Positions 41,520 through 53,095 of a DNA stretch of 64,000 bases are shown here, in pieces. The DNA is from Galeruca laticollis (Eukaryota > Arthropoda > Insecta > Coleoptera > Chrysomelidae). The notes below the pieces were generated by a model that was not told where the DNA came from, ran no database searches, and saw only the letters and a list, made by a program, of their open reading frames with translations. Positions within the stretch are counted from its first letter, which is position 1; each line of letters starts with the position of its first letter. Where the stretch lies: contig OY998175.1 of the NCBI GenBank assembly GCA_963921935.1, forward strand, positions 292,276,246 through 292,340,245. Reading direction: 5' to 3'. Made by a program: the position numbers and the translations under genes.

Positions 41520-43805
41520 AAAAGGATCGAAAGGAAGGAAATGAAGAAACGAAAGAAATGGAAGGGAGAAAATAAAGAACCGAAATCAGAGAACGGAAAC
41601 AGATTAAAGAAATTGAAGCAAGGGAATATAGGAAAGAAAGGAGAAACAGGCAAGAAGGAAAGATAGATGAGAATGGAAAGAAAGGGAATGAAGAAGGGCA
41701 AACATAAAAAGGGAATTGAAGGAATGTAGAGAATGGGAAATAATGGATACAAATAAAAACTATTGGAAAGGAATGGGAAAGATAGGGAGGGAAAACAAGG
41801 CAATGGAAACGAAAGTAGGGGATGTAAAGGAAGCGTGGAAATAAGGGACAGAAATGAATGAAAGTGAAGGAAAGGAATAGCAAACACAAATTAAGGAAAT
41901 GGAAGCAGGGGAATAAAGGAAAGAAAGGTAACAAAATCAAGAATAAATGACACGTGAGATCAGAAATAAAGGAGAGAAAGGGAAGAACGAAATAAGGAAA
42001 AAATAGAAAGGGAATGAAAAGGAAGGCAGGTGATTGGAATTGATAGAGAATAATAGAAGAGAATGCACAGATATAAAAAGTAAAGGAAATTGAAATTTAT
42101 TGAAAAAGTATAGCGAGGGAAAGCAAAGCAATGGAAACGAAAGTGGGGGAAGAAAGGGAAGGGAATATAGTAAGGACGTAAATGAAAGAAAGAAATGTAA
42201 CAACGGAAACAAAATAAAGAAATGGAAGAAAGGGAATAAAGAAAAAAAAGGAAAGTAAGGCAAGAATGAAAGAAAAGGGGAAAAGGAAATAAGTGGAAGA
42301 AAGTAAAGCAATGGGAACGAAAGTAGGGGAAGAAATGGAAGGGAGGAAAGAAGAAAGGACAGAAATGAAGTGAAAAGAGAGAAAGAACGAAACAAATGAA
42401 ATAAATAGAAGAAAGCAAACAAAAGCAATAATGAAAGAAATTTGAGAACGGAAAGAAATGAGAGAAAATGAAGGAAGGAAAATTGAAAAATTAATAAGAG
42501 AATGGAAAAGAATGCACAGAATTGAAAATTCTAGAGAATAAATAGGAGAGAATGGACAGAAATAGAAAGTAATGGACAGGAATGGGAACATATCGAAAAG
42601 TATAGAGAAAAAAAGCAAAGTAGTGGGAACGAAAGTAGGAAAGAAAGAAAAGCGAGGAGAGAAAGCGAAGGAAGGGATGAACGGAATCGATTCAATCAAA
42701 AGGAAGAGAGGAAATTAAGAAAAAATGAAAGAAAGGCAAGAATGTAATAAAGGCAAGAATGGAAAAGAAGGAAAGAAAGGAATTTAAGGAAAGAAGGAAA
42801 AAATAAAAAGGGTATGGAAATGAATGGAGAGAATTGAAAATGAAAGAGAATCAATAGGAAATAATGGATACAAATAAAAACTATTGGAAAGGAATGGGAA
42901 AGATAGGAAGGGAAAACAAGGCAATGGGAACGAAAGTAGGGGATGTAAAGGAAGCTGGGAAATAAAGAACAGAAATGAATGAAAGGGAAGGAAAGGAATA
43001 GCAAACACAAATTAAAGAAATGGAAGCAGGGGAATAAAGGAAAGAAAGGTAACAAAATCAAGAATAAATGACACGTGAGATCAGAAAGAGAGGAGAGAAA
43101 GGGAAGAACGAAATAAGGAAAAAATAGAAAAGGAATGGAAAGGAAGGCAGGTAATTGGAAATGATAGAGAATAATAGAAGATAATGCACAGATATAAAAA
43201 GTAAAGGAAATGGAAAGTTATTGAAAAAGTATAGCGAGTGAAAGCCAAGCAATGGAAACGAAAGTGGATGAAGAAATGGAAGGGAAAAAGGTAAGGACGG
43301 AAATGAAAGAAAGAAAGAAAAGGTATGTAAGAACGGAAACAAAATAAAGAAATGGAAGAAAGGGAATAAAGAAAAAAAGGAAAGTAAGGCAAGAATGAAA
43401 GAAAAGGAAAAAAGGAAAGAAGTGAAAGAAAGAACGGAAAAATATCAGAAAGAATGAAGAGATATGAAAAAAGTATAGGGAAAGAAAGTAAAGCAATGGG
43501 AACAAAAGTAGGGGAAGAAATGGAAGGGAGGAAAGAAGAAATGACAGAAATGGAGTGAAGAGAGAGAAAGAACGAAACAAATGAAACAAATTTGAGAACG
43601 GAAAGAAATGAGAGAAAATGAAGGAAGGAAAATTGAAAAATTGATAAGAGAATGGAAAAGAATGCACAAAATTGGAAATTCTGGAGAATAAATAGGAAGG
43701 AATGGACAGAAATAAAAAGTAATGGAGAGGAATGGGAACATATTGAAAAGAAAGAAGAAAGAGTGAAAAAATATGCAATAAAAAGAAAAGAAGATAAATA
43801 AGGGC
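41520..43805. repeat. 2.3 kb purine-rich degenerate satellite with 1121-base duplication
   Basis: The + strand is almost pure A and G with irregular GGAA/GAAAG/AATGG units. A large-scale duplication is evident. TAATGGATACAAATAAAAAC at 41741 recurs at 42862, and GAATAAATGACACGTGAGAT at 41941 recurs at 43062, both offset by 1121 bases. The later part (42303 versus 43490) is offset by about 1185, showing indels. The long Phe/Ser/Leu/Pro-rich frames on the - strand are by-products of the composition. Confidence 0.85.
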
Positions 43806-45219
43806 TCAATTTCTCATTGTTACTAATTTAATTATTATTTTTATTTGTTGCAGTGAACGTTCCTGGCTTTAATAAAATTGGTAAAACTGAGAGATTTCAT
43901 AGTTTTTTTTATATTCTCACTTCTATTCCATTAAGAAGTATACGCTTTCGTTAAAAATTATAGGAAGCGCAAAAGTGCATCATTATCTATAACAATACTT
44001 ACTAAAAAAGGCATTAATTTAAAAAAATTATCCTTTCAAAAATGTTCGAGACCAATGGTTTGTTATAAAATGACATTCGTAGGCAATTTTATAAATACCA
44101 CCGTCATTTCTATACTTTCTATCGGCTCTTAAATTTTCGGTACCAGCTTCTGGGACATCCTGTACGTCTAAATTTAAAATAAGATGTGGTATTTGATATC
44201 AGTCAAGTATATAACAGCGGAAAAAGCTGAAAATAAGGTATAGTAGATTTCCTTTGATGTTTGGTATGTGACAGAATCAATATTTCTCATTTTCCTATAC
44301 AAAGTAATGAAGAAACCATATACTTTACGTTTCAATATTTTTTGATCAAATATTTCCTTGTCAAATACAGATGAAAATAAAGGTGTTTGATGTGCAAGTT
44401 CTAACGTGTTAGTTTCCTTCAATAATACGAGATGCTAGTTACACTCCTGTTATTAACTTGTGAGCAATGTGTGATGAAAAAACTTTTTCTTTCTTTTCTT
44501 TTTGTCACTCGACACGCTCAAGTCGTGATTTCAGTTTAGAAGTATATTATTATGTTTGTGCGCTGGAAAAAGCAGTCTTGAATATAAGAGGAAAATTGTG
44601 GACAAACTTTTATAACTAAAACAAATTGGAAATTTCGTTTAATACATAAAATTTGATTTTCATGAGCTGTTCACAAAATCATATGCATTTTAAAGAGGAT
44701 TATTCATTTGTATAGAAAACGAACATCTATGTATATAATAGGCGTATTTGGAACAGATGGACGTTATAGGTTAGAGAAATGTATAGTATAGCATAAAGCT
44801 TATTATAAGCATCATTTACAACAAATCTGCCCGAAGACTAAAATATATTAAAATCTATTGAATGTAGGAACCGGCAAAGGTTCTAAATTATTCACCTGCA
44901 TTAAAAACCCGTAATTCGGAAGACGCAGAGAAAAATAAATCACGAAAACAGCTATAAACTGTCAATAACTTGAAGCAGATTTGGTCCTAAGTAAAATATC
45001 AAGAAACTCGGGATATTAAAATTGCAAATTAGGCATATAAAGTGGATTGTGGCTTCATAACCAAAAAACAAATAAATCTGGAACTAATGTGATACCAGAA
45101 TCTAAAAACGACCGTTGCCAGAATGTCTACGAAATCAACAAAAGCTGGACTGATAACGAGTATTCTTCTCCGACCCGTTAACTTGGAAGATATTTCTTAA
45201 CGCTATCCCAAAACAAAAC
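43806..45219. other. No gene recognised
   Basis: AT-rich DNA. The 82-codon frame at 44422-44174 on - is unsupported. Confidence 0.4.
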
Positions 45220-46607
45220 ATGGAAGAAAAGACATGCGATATGGAAAGAATCGAGAAAATGTTCAGAAACTACTCAGGTCAGATGACAAACTTAGAGAGT
45301 AATATGGAGAAACTTATAGCAGTCAATGAAGACCTCAAAAATAAAAAATGTAAAAAGCAAATAGCTGAACATGGTCATAAAATAGAGTTTCTGGAAGAAA
45401 AATAAGGAGAAAAAATTTAATATTGAATGGTGTTAAAGATAATGAGAGCCGAAAAGAACCTAAAGTAGATATGCAATCGATAATAGGAAAAATAGGAGTA
45501 AATATTAACGTAAACAACGAAATTGATGAGATTAAGAGTTTGGGAACTTATATAGAAGGCAGAGAGATAACAATTATAATTAATCTAACTACGGGAGGAA
45601 AGAAAAATGAAGTACTAGAACAAACAAAAGATCTGAAAGGTGCCAACGCATAGATATAAGCAGACTCATGAGAAAATAAAAATGCCCCTTACGCATTTTA
45701 AAGAAGCTAGAATAGTAGGTATAAAAGCACATATACGTCAGAACAAATTAATAACGAAGCCTGCCTAGTTAAATATGCAGAGAATATCCAATTAAAAGTG
45801 AGCGATAAAAATAAATCAATGAATTATAAGAGTGAGTACTAGTGAAAGATCCCCAAATGAAAGTCCAGAAGCAGAGAACACAAAAAAGATAATACGTACG
45901 TCAAAAAAACTAACTAATAGAAAACACAAAAATAAAGACAATGGCAAACGACAAGGAAATGAAATTGTATATGAGAAATAGACTACAAATGACAAAAAAA
46001 GAATAACAAGATAATAAAAATAGGAACATTGAACATCAGAAGCCTACAAAAAAAGAAACAGAATTAGTAACTTTACTTGAAATTTTAGTAATACCTGATA
46101 CAAAGAAGAAAGGAAAAGAGTTAATCGATATGCAAAATGAACATTTACTATTATAGAGTGGGGTAGAGGAGAAGCAAAGCGCAGGAATTGGATATATAGT
46201 AAATAAAAGCATTTTAGACATATAATAAGTAAATGGCAATTTCAGAAAGAATTCTTTTAATCGAAATATAACGACAAATTCATTTTGAAACTATAATAGC
46301 AGTATATGGGCCAAACGAAGATGAAAGAACAGAGATAAAAGATACATTCTTGGAACAGTTAAGCCTGACAGTAGGAACAGCGAATGGTAAAATATTAATA
46401 CCAGGTGACATAAACGGACGAGTAGGAAAATATGTGTATCCAGTTAATGGTGACTATGGGGAAAAGGAACGAGAGAACAATGAACAAAGACTAATTGATT
46501 TCTGTATATTCCACGATCTAATGGTGGCAAATACCTTTTATCAACATAAAGAAGTACATAGCTATACGAGAGAAGAACCGAGTAGGAATCAATTATATAC
46601 TATATAA
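45220..46607 (+). pseudogene. LINE ORF1-like and endonuclease remnants
   Basis: 45220-45402 (MEEKTCDMERIEKMF...) is a coiled-coil type segment. It is followed in another frame by KNLILNGVKDNESRKEP (45415-45653), the RRM-like part seen in ORF1 proteins of L1-like and related LINEs. After more decay, 46025-46260 holds the start of an apurinic-type endonuclease (GTLNIRSLQKKETELVTL). 46280-46600 holds IIAVYGPNEDERTEI, ILIPGDINGRVGKYV (the GDFN-type catalytic motif), RLIDFCIFHDLMVANTF and HSYTREEPSRNQ. Many stops and shifts; dead. It continues into the RT at 47300. Confidence 0.7.
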
Positions 46608-48127
46608 TTGTAGAAAGGGAAAATAGACAGGCACATTCATGTTAAAAGAGGTTTTGAAATTGGAAGCGATCATTATCTTCTTATGGCCGAAATAAAACAA
46701 TAACAGGAACATACACACTTCATCCAAAGCACACACAGAGAACAATAATGTCGTATAAACTGCGTATAAGCCAGAATTAGCAAAAAGATATAAAATAATC
46801 GTAAATAATAAACTAAACCAATGCACTGAAAATATAGAAAATTTTAGCGTGGAGAACATGTGGGAAGTATTTTAAAATACAATTATTCAGTAATTCAAAA
46901 ATATTTGTTGAACAAATAAAATATGTCGACAAAAGGAGCCAACAGCTTGATGGACAGGAGAAATTAAAGACGTGTGGAATATCAAGGAAATAAAGTGGGA
47001 AAAATATACTTAGGTAACAGAAGAGATACTATTTATGAGGACTACAAGGTGTAACCAAAAATAGTTAGGCTAGTAAAAGAATCTAAGCAAAACACTTTTA
47101 GAGAGTTTGGACCGAAATTAGGAAAATATGGCAAAATAATCAAAAACTGTTTCTCAGTTTTGAATAATTTTAGAACTAATAAAAAAATGTAGATATCTTA
47201 ACAATTAAAAATGACAAACGTGATATTTTAAGAACGAAAGTTGAAGTAATGATTCATTGGAAAGAATATTTCTAGGGTATATTGGAGTCAGAAAAAGAAC
47301 CGGAATAAGCAGGGCAAAATAATAGTAATGACTTAGATTTAGATATAGAACAGAAAGACAACAGTTCTACTATGAAAGAATTAGTGGAAGCAATGAGTGA
47401 ATTAAGAAATGGAAAGTCGCCAGGTTATAACAGAGTTACAACAGAGATGATCAAAAATATGGGGGAAAATGGAACATACTTACTTTTATAAATCTTTAAT
47501 AAAATTTGGAACGAAGAAAAGATACCTAAAAAATGGGAAATTGCACTAATACTACCTATATATGAAAAAGGAGATGTACTGAATTTCAATAATTACCGAG
47601 AAATAACTTTGGGGACTACAGTGTTGATTAAGTTATTGGAGAAAATATTTGAAAAGAAATTGAGAGGGGAAGTAAAGCAATTGCCATTAGAATAACAGAG
47701 TGAGTTTATACCAGGGAAAAGTGCGCAAGATCATATATTTATCATGAAGGAAATTATAAGCAGAACTCTAGCAAGATCAGGAACAATATACTTAGCATCT
47801 ATAGATATGGAGAAAGCATTTGACCGTGGGCCAAGAAAAGAGTTATGGGAATGGCTAAACGCTAAACGAAAAGAACATGATTACAAAAGTAATAAGGGTG
47901 ATTAAAAGTCTATATAAAAAATCCAAAATATGGTAATTCGTAAAATAGTACATCAGGTATATTTTCGACTAACTAGGGAGTAAGTTAGATAAGGGGGCAG
48001 TTTAAGCCCACTCCTATTTATAATATTGTTGGAGAAATTAATTAGAAGTACTAAAGAAACAGTTGTTTATGAGATACAGAAACCTAGAAAGTGTCGATAT
48101 ATCAAAATGAAGAGATAGATACCATAT
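46608..48127 (+). pseudogene. LINE reverse transcriptase remnant, left part
   Basis: Continuation of the same LINE. 47330-47480 reads SSTMKELVEAMSELRNGKSP and following GYNRVTTEMIKNMGENG. 47520-47640 reads IPKKWEIALILPIYEKGD and FNNYREITL. 47690-47870 reads SEFIPGKSAQDHIF and IYLASIDMEKAFDRG (palm motif A). Another LINE interrupts it at 48128; the C-terminal part resumes at 51167. Confidence 0.72.
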
Positions 48128-51100
48128 CATCATCATCATAATCAGTGGCTTCACAACCCTGGGTGGGTTTTTGCCGACTCAACCACACGTCTCCATCTTT
48201 TTCTATCTAGCATCCGATCGGGTCCATCTTCGATAATCATGGCTTTTAGGTCCTTTGTAATATTATCTCTCCACCTGAGGCGGGGTCGACCTAATGGGCG
48301 TTTTCCCCCCGGGACCTCCTCCCACACCAGTTTTACTATTCTATCATCTGGCATTCTTTTAACGTGTCCTGCCCACTGCAGTCTCCTGGCCTCCATTTCG
48401 TTTATTATGTTGGTATCAGTGTAGAGTTCTTTGAGTTCTTGGTTGGTTTTTATTCTATATTGTCCTGTATTTTCGTCTCTATTTGGGCCGAATATCCATA
48501 CATTACGACAGGCATACATCCATACATTACGACAGGCCTTATAATTGTTTTGTATATGTTCAGCTTAGTTTTCCTGGTAAGTATTCTAGATTTAATTAGG
48601 TCTTGAAGAGCAAAAGGGCATCTGTTTGCAGCCTGTATCCTGTTATTTATCTCTTCTGTGATGTCGTTGTTTTCGCTAATACTTGTACCCAGATATTTAA
48701 ATTGTCTTGTCCGCTCAAAGTTGTAGTCTTCGATAGAGAAGTTTTGTCCTACTCTATCTCGGTTCCGATTTTTTCTGCTGAGGTACATATGTCTTGTCTT
48801 CGTTTATCTTGAGGCCTATCTTCTCTGCTTCCTTTTCGAACTTTATGAAGGTGTCTTTGAGGTCAATCCTGCTATTGCCAATCACATCGACATCGTCTGC
48901 GAAAGCCAGGAGCAGGTTGGGTCCTCCTTTATGAAAGATAGCAGCTGGCTTCTGAGGTGAGAGGGCGTCCCCTTGCTTGAGACCATTATTGATATTGAAG
49001 GAGTCGGAGAGACTCTGCCCCACTCTTACTTTACATCGCGTACCCTCCATGCATACTTTCATCATCGATATAAGTTTTTTTTGGAATCCAAGTTCTTTCA
49101 TTGCTTTGCACAGCTTTGATCTGCATACTCTGTCGAATGCCTGTTTGAAGTCAATAAACAATTGGTGGAGTTCTCTGTCGAATTCCCAGCATTTCTCCAT
49201 TATTTATCTGATGGTAAAAATCTGATCTACGGTGGACCTATTTAGTCTAAAACCACATTGGTATTCCCCCACAATCTCTTCGGTATATGGTTTCATTCTC
49301 TCCAGTAGGATATTGGAGAGTACCTTATAACATGTATTCAGAAGAGTTATTCCACGATAGTTTGTGCATTTCTTTCTGTCTCCTTTTTTATGAATAGGGA
49401 CGATTATCCCTCCCTTCCATTCGTCGGGTAGGGCCTCTGTCTTCCAGATGGTTTGTATGAGCTTGTGTATGGCCTTGTGGAGTGTTTCTCCGCCAGATTT
49501 TATGCATTCGGCAAGTATGCCGTTGCTGCCTGGAGCTTTGTTATTTTTCAGTTTTTTTATTGCATTCAGTGTTTCTTCGTACGACTGTGTTTCTATTTCG
49601 GCCGTTGGTATATTTGTTGGTGGCGTATTTGTATTTTCCTCCTCATTTAGCAGTTCATAGAAGTATTTCTTCCAGGTTTTTAAAATCTCTTTTTCGTTGG
49701 TTATGAGTTCTCCATTATTTTTTGTGAGAAAGTTTTCCTCTCTGGGTTGGTATCCGGCTTTCTGTTTCGAGATTTCGCTAAAATATTCTTTTGTTCTGTT
49801 ATTCTGTCTATTCTCTTCTATTTCCCTTATTATTGACAGTTGGTATTCTCCCTTTTTCCGTTTCACCATTTTGCGTGTTATTGTTCTTTGGTGTCTATAT
49901 TCTTCTATATTAGATGCTGTTGGATGTTGTAGCATTTTTTCCTTGCCAGGTTCCGCGCTACAAGTGTCCTGTTGCAGTCCTCATCGAACCATTTCCGTCG
50001 CTGGCTTTTCCTTTTGCCAAGTACCTGTTTTGATACGGGGGCTATTGTATCTTTAATGTTAGCCCATAGTTCCTCTATGCTGTTTTCGTCTTGAGGCTCC
50101 TTTATTTGCTCATTTATTTGTTCTTGGTACCTTTCTTGTGTCTCCTCTGTTTTTAGTTTTCCCGTCTCCCAAGTTGTTCTGGTCCCCTTCTTAGGCGTTG
50201 GACAGGTGGAGATTCTAATTCTAATCTTTGTCCTTACTAGGAAGTGGTCCGTATCTGCGTCTGCTCCTCTTAGGCTTCTGACGTCCAGGCAGTTACTACC
50301 ATGTCTCCTATCTATTATGACGTGGTCGATTTGGTTTCTTGTGACTCCGTCATTTGAAATCCAGGTCTCTTTGTGGATGTTTTTATGTTCGAACATGGTT
50401 GATTTTATTAGCAGGTTCTGGGACGTAGCTAGGTCGACAAGCCTGGTTCCATTGTCGTTGCTAGTGTCATGCAGGCTATGTTTGCCTATGGTTGTTTGAT
50501 AGGCTTCTTCTTTGCCGACTTTGGCATTAGAGTCACCCAAAATAATCAGCATATCATATTTGGGTATACTCAGGATAAGATTTTCTAGTTCGTCATAGAA
50601 GGTATCCTTTATTTCCTCGTCTTTCTCTTCAGTCGGGGCATGGGCTGAGACCACCGAGTAGTTATACCATTCTCCTTTCAGTCTCATGTAGCAGAGACGT
50701 TCGTTTATTGGTTTAAACTCCATGATTGTTTTTGCTATGGGTTCTCTTACTATGAAACCTGTCCCAAATTGGTGTCGTCCTTGGTCATTTCCGCTATACA
50801 GTATTATCGAGTTTCCCACTCTTTGCGTTCCGTTCCCTGTCCACCTGACTTCTTGAACGGTTGTTATGTCCATATTTTGTTTTTCCAGTTCTTTGGTGGC
50901 ATGTAAAGAGGCTCCAGGTCTATAAAGGCTAAGTAAGTTCCATGTTCTGAAATTCATTGTCCTTTTTCGTCGCGTGTTTCGTCTTGAGAGGTCCGTCCGG
51001 GTCCGAGGCGTGTGTTTCGTTGTCGTAACTATGGTTCTTTTCCAAGGAGGGATAGTTAGTCCCTCTCTTAACCCTCCTCTTTTATCCGGGCTTGGGACCG

Positions 51101-51153
51101 GCAACCCTACTACTGGGCTACTCGATCCACCCAGCAGCACAGCAGGCAGAGTT
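48128..51153 (-). mobile_element. Non-LTR retrotransposon (RTE-like), nested in another LINE
   Basis: A 3.0 kb insertion on the - strand flanked by a 13-base target duplication ATAGATACCATAT (48115-48127 and 51154-51166). Its 3' end carries a short (ATG)n-type tail (complement of 48128-48139) rather than poly(A), as usual for RTE-type LINEs. It encodes an endonuclease followed by an RT in one original frame and has a 5' leader of about 190 bases (51153 to about 50960) that is GC-richer than the host. Confidence 0.85.
48151..49935 (-). pseudogene. Reverse transcriptase domain of the nested LINE
   Basis: Pieces in order: 49935-49204 with NNKAPGSNGILAECIK, CTNYRGITLLNTCYKVL and CGFRLNRSTVDQIF, ending at an in-frame stop; 49200-48754 with LFIDFKQAFDRVC (motif A), NNGLKQGDALSP (motif B) and FADDVDVIG (motif C). 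An internal deletion between motifs B and C has removed about 20 residues. A frameshift near 48785 leads to QFKYLGTSISENND. A 24-base tandem duplication near 48490-48535 disrupts the YG motif. The tail has RRLQWAGHVKRMPDDR and GRPRLRWRDNITKDL. All three catalytic Asp residues remain, but the enzyme is broken. Confidence 0.82.
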
Positions 51154-51164
51154 ATAGATACCAT
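49905..51164 (-). pseudogene. Endonuclease domain of the nested LINE
   Basis: Long open frame. The real coding start is probably the Met at about 50960 (MNFRTWNLLSLYRPGA), since upstream residues translate the leader and even the target duplication. Exonuclease-endonuclease-phosphatase fold motifs are present: DITTVQEVRWTGNG, VVSAHAPTEEKD, LIILGDSNAKVGKEE, TRNQIDHVIID and DADTDHFLV (the catalytic Asp-His pair). It nicks target DNA for primed reverse transcription. A frameshift near 49910 separates it from the RT. Confidence 0.8.
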
Positions 51165-51166
51165 AT

Positions 51167-51835
51167 AGAAGTTTGTAATGAAGTATTCATTGCAAACGAA
51201 ATGAAAATTAATAAGTCAAGAAGCAAACTAATGGTAATCGCAGGAGAAAGAGAAGAAGAGACATCGTAATAGCAAATGAAACCTTACAACAAGTAAGCAG
51301 CTTCCAATACTTAGGAATAACCATAGAAGACAATAGAAACGGAAGAATGGAACTAAATAATGGAATAGATAACGCCAACAAAGTGTACTATGCATTAAAT
51401 AGAGTAATTATTAACAAAGTGGAAATAAAAAGGGAATCAAAGATGAAAGTATATAAAGCGATGAAGCCTATACTTACTTATGAATGTGAATCATGGGTAT
51501 CATTTGAGAAAGAGAAAAACAGAATCAATGCAGCAACAATAAGGTACTTAAGACGAGTAAAAGGGGTAACCAGGAAAGATTAATTAAGAAATGAAGATAT
51601 CGGGAAAGAGCTAAAAATAGAAGCAATCGAACAGTTTATTGAGAAACGTAAGTTATGCTGGTAGGGGCATATGCAACGAATACTACAGTTCAAGTCAAGA
51701 GAGTATATGTATCAAAAATTACGGGCAAAAATAAAAGAAGAAAGTTGCGTGGAATTATACGATAAGTCAAATATTAAAAAAAAAGAAGAAAATATGGGGA
51801 GTAGCCATCGACATTGCACTTGTTTATTTTACATA
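51167..51835 (+). pseudogene. LINE reverse transcriptase remnant, right part
   Basis: C-terminal continuation after the nested insertion. It contains EMKINKSRSKLMVIAG, SSFQYLGITIEDNR, KVYKAMKPILTYECESW, AATIRYLRRVKGVTRKD and then ELKIEAIEQFIEKRKLCW and GHMQRI, the standard thumb and C-terminal motifs of LINE polyproteins. It is broken by several stops. The junction at 51154-51166 repeats 48115-48127 exactly. Confidence 0.75.
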
Positions 51836-51954
51836 GTTAAATAAACAAAAATACTTTTTTTAGAAATTATCACTCATTTGTTCAATAATACCATATTTTA
51901 TTCTTTAATAAAAAAAATTTATAAACAAACTTTTGGTACCCCGAAAGAAAGAAA
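51836..51954. other. Short spacer
   Basis: AT-rich; nothing recognised. Confidence 0.4.
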
Positions 51955-52430
51955 ATAAATCTCCAATTTTAGCTGCATATGTTATGGATGACATGTTAGC
52001 CAATGTTATTCATATGCTTTCTTTCTTCCATAAAAAAATATGTAGACGATATAACTTCAGCACTACCTAATACAGGCATCAATGAGATATTAAAAACATT
52101 CAATAGTTAGGACCCTTACATTCAGTTCACCATTGAGATATAATATACAGAATAATCCGTTCCTTTCCTACATACCAGACGTATAAGGAATAATGATACA
52201 CTTACACCTGACTTGGTATCGAAAGCCTTGCAGTTAAGGTAGATATATCAACTATTTTTCATACCAAAAATTTTCGGCGTCACAAAAAATAACCAAGCGA
52301 CTAGTATTATATAAGAGAGATGCAAGGTTATATCCAGAAAGATATCCAGAAACACGTTTTCTATAGAAATCATATGATAGATTATAAAAACTTTAAAATT
52401 TTATGTAAAGAAAAATAAATGCTCTAAAAA
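51955..52430 (+). pseudogene. Penelope-like RT remnant (family C)
   Basis: Reads AYVMDDMLANVIHML, then KKYVDDITSALPNTGINEIL (intact YVDD near 52040), then IQFTIE. It continues with decayed linker sequence. It resembles the remnant at 1750-2715 (which has DVDDI followed by a similar LNGCNELL) more than families A or B. Stops near 52110 and 52140 and the loss of both ends make it a fossil. Confidence 0.65.
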
Positions 52431-52824
52431 GATTTTCTTGAAAATGGCATTTATTTCTCAAGAAGATAATTGTTCTAATAAAAGAACTGATATTCAGAAA
52501 CTAAGTTCCATTTACAGTTATTTATTATCATTTGACAAAAAAGAAAAATTTAAACGGAGAATTATAATTTTCTATTTCATTTAAAAATAAAAAAAGTCTA
52601 ATAAACATCTTATAATATTACTATGACTACTATAAATTGTCATAAATTCCAAATATGCCAATTTGAATGTTTTTGATCATGTATATAATTTTAAAAAACA
52701 ATCATTTAGAAGCTTAAGAAAGTTTAAAATTAACTGAAAAGAGTTTCACATCTCACACGTTGATTCAAATTACTATAGGGTAGACGAAAACGTAAAAGTT
52801 ATTGATGCCAATTTATGATTTACA
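52431..52824. other. No gene recognised
   Basis: Very AT-rich sequence with no supported feature. Confidence 0.4.
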
Positions 52825-53095
52825 AAATAATTGATAAACGTATACTCTAACAAAACAAACCAAAAACTGATGCAACGTGTCATTAGCGCCAGCAGTGCGT
52901 ACCGACTATCTCTAAATATCAAAGAAATCATCATGATAATATTTAGTGAGCATAACATACGTCCCGGGCCACTGGTAACCAATAATAAACCAATAAAAAG
53001 AGTAACTAATTGCACATATTTGGATACTACGATTTATGCACAATGGGAGAACTCTGTAGAAATAAAATGACGCATAGAGAAAATAAGAAATTGTG
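52825..53095 (+). pseudogene. LINE reverse transcriptase C-terminal fragment
   Basis: Short open stretch containing ISASSAYRLSLNIKEI, MIIFSEHN, VTNNKPIKRVTNCTYLDTTI and AQWENSVEIK, then a stop at 53068 and RIEKIRN. This is the region just after the YADD box in LINE RTs (the LNIKKTKVM and YLG motifs). It is truncated on both sides. Confidence 0.65.

Noticed and set aside
41368..43809. Several long - strand reading frames (up to 242 codons) rich in Phe, Ser, Leu and Pro
   Set aside because: They overlap in all three frames and simply translate the pyrimidine-rich strand of the degenerate satellite; no family match or start context.
49448..50056. Several + strand reading frames of 65-119 codons
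   Set aside because: Antisense shadows of the nested LINE coding region.
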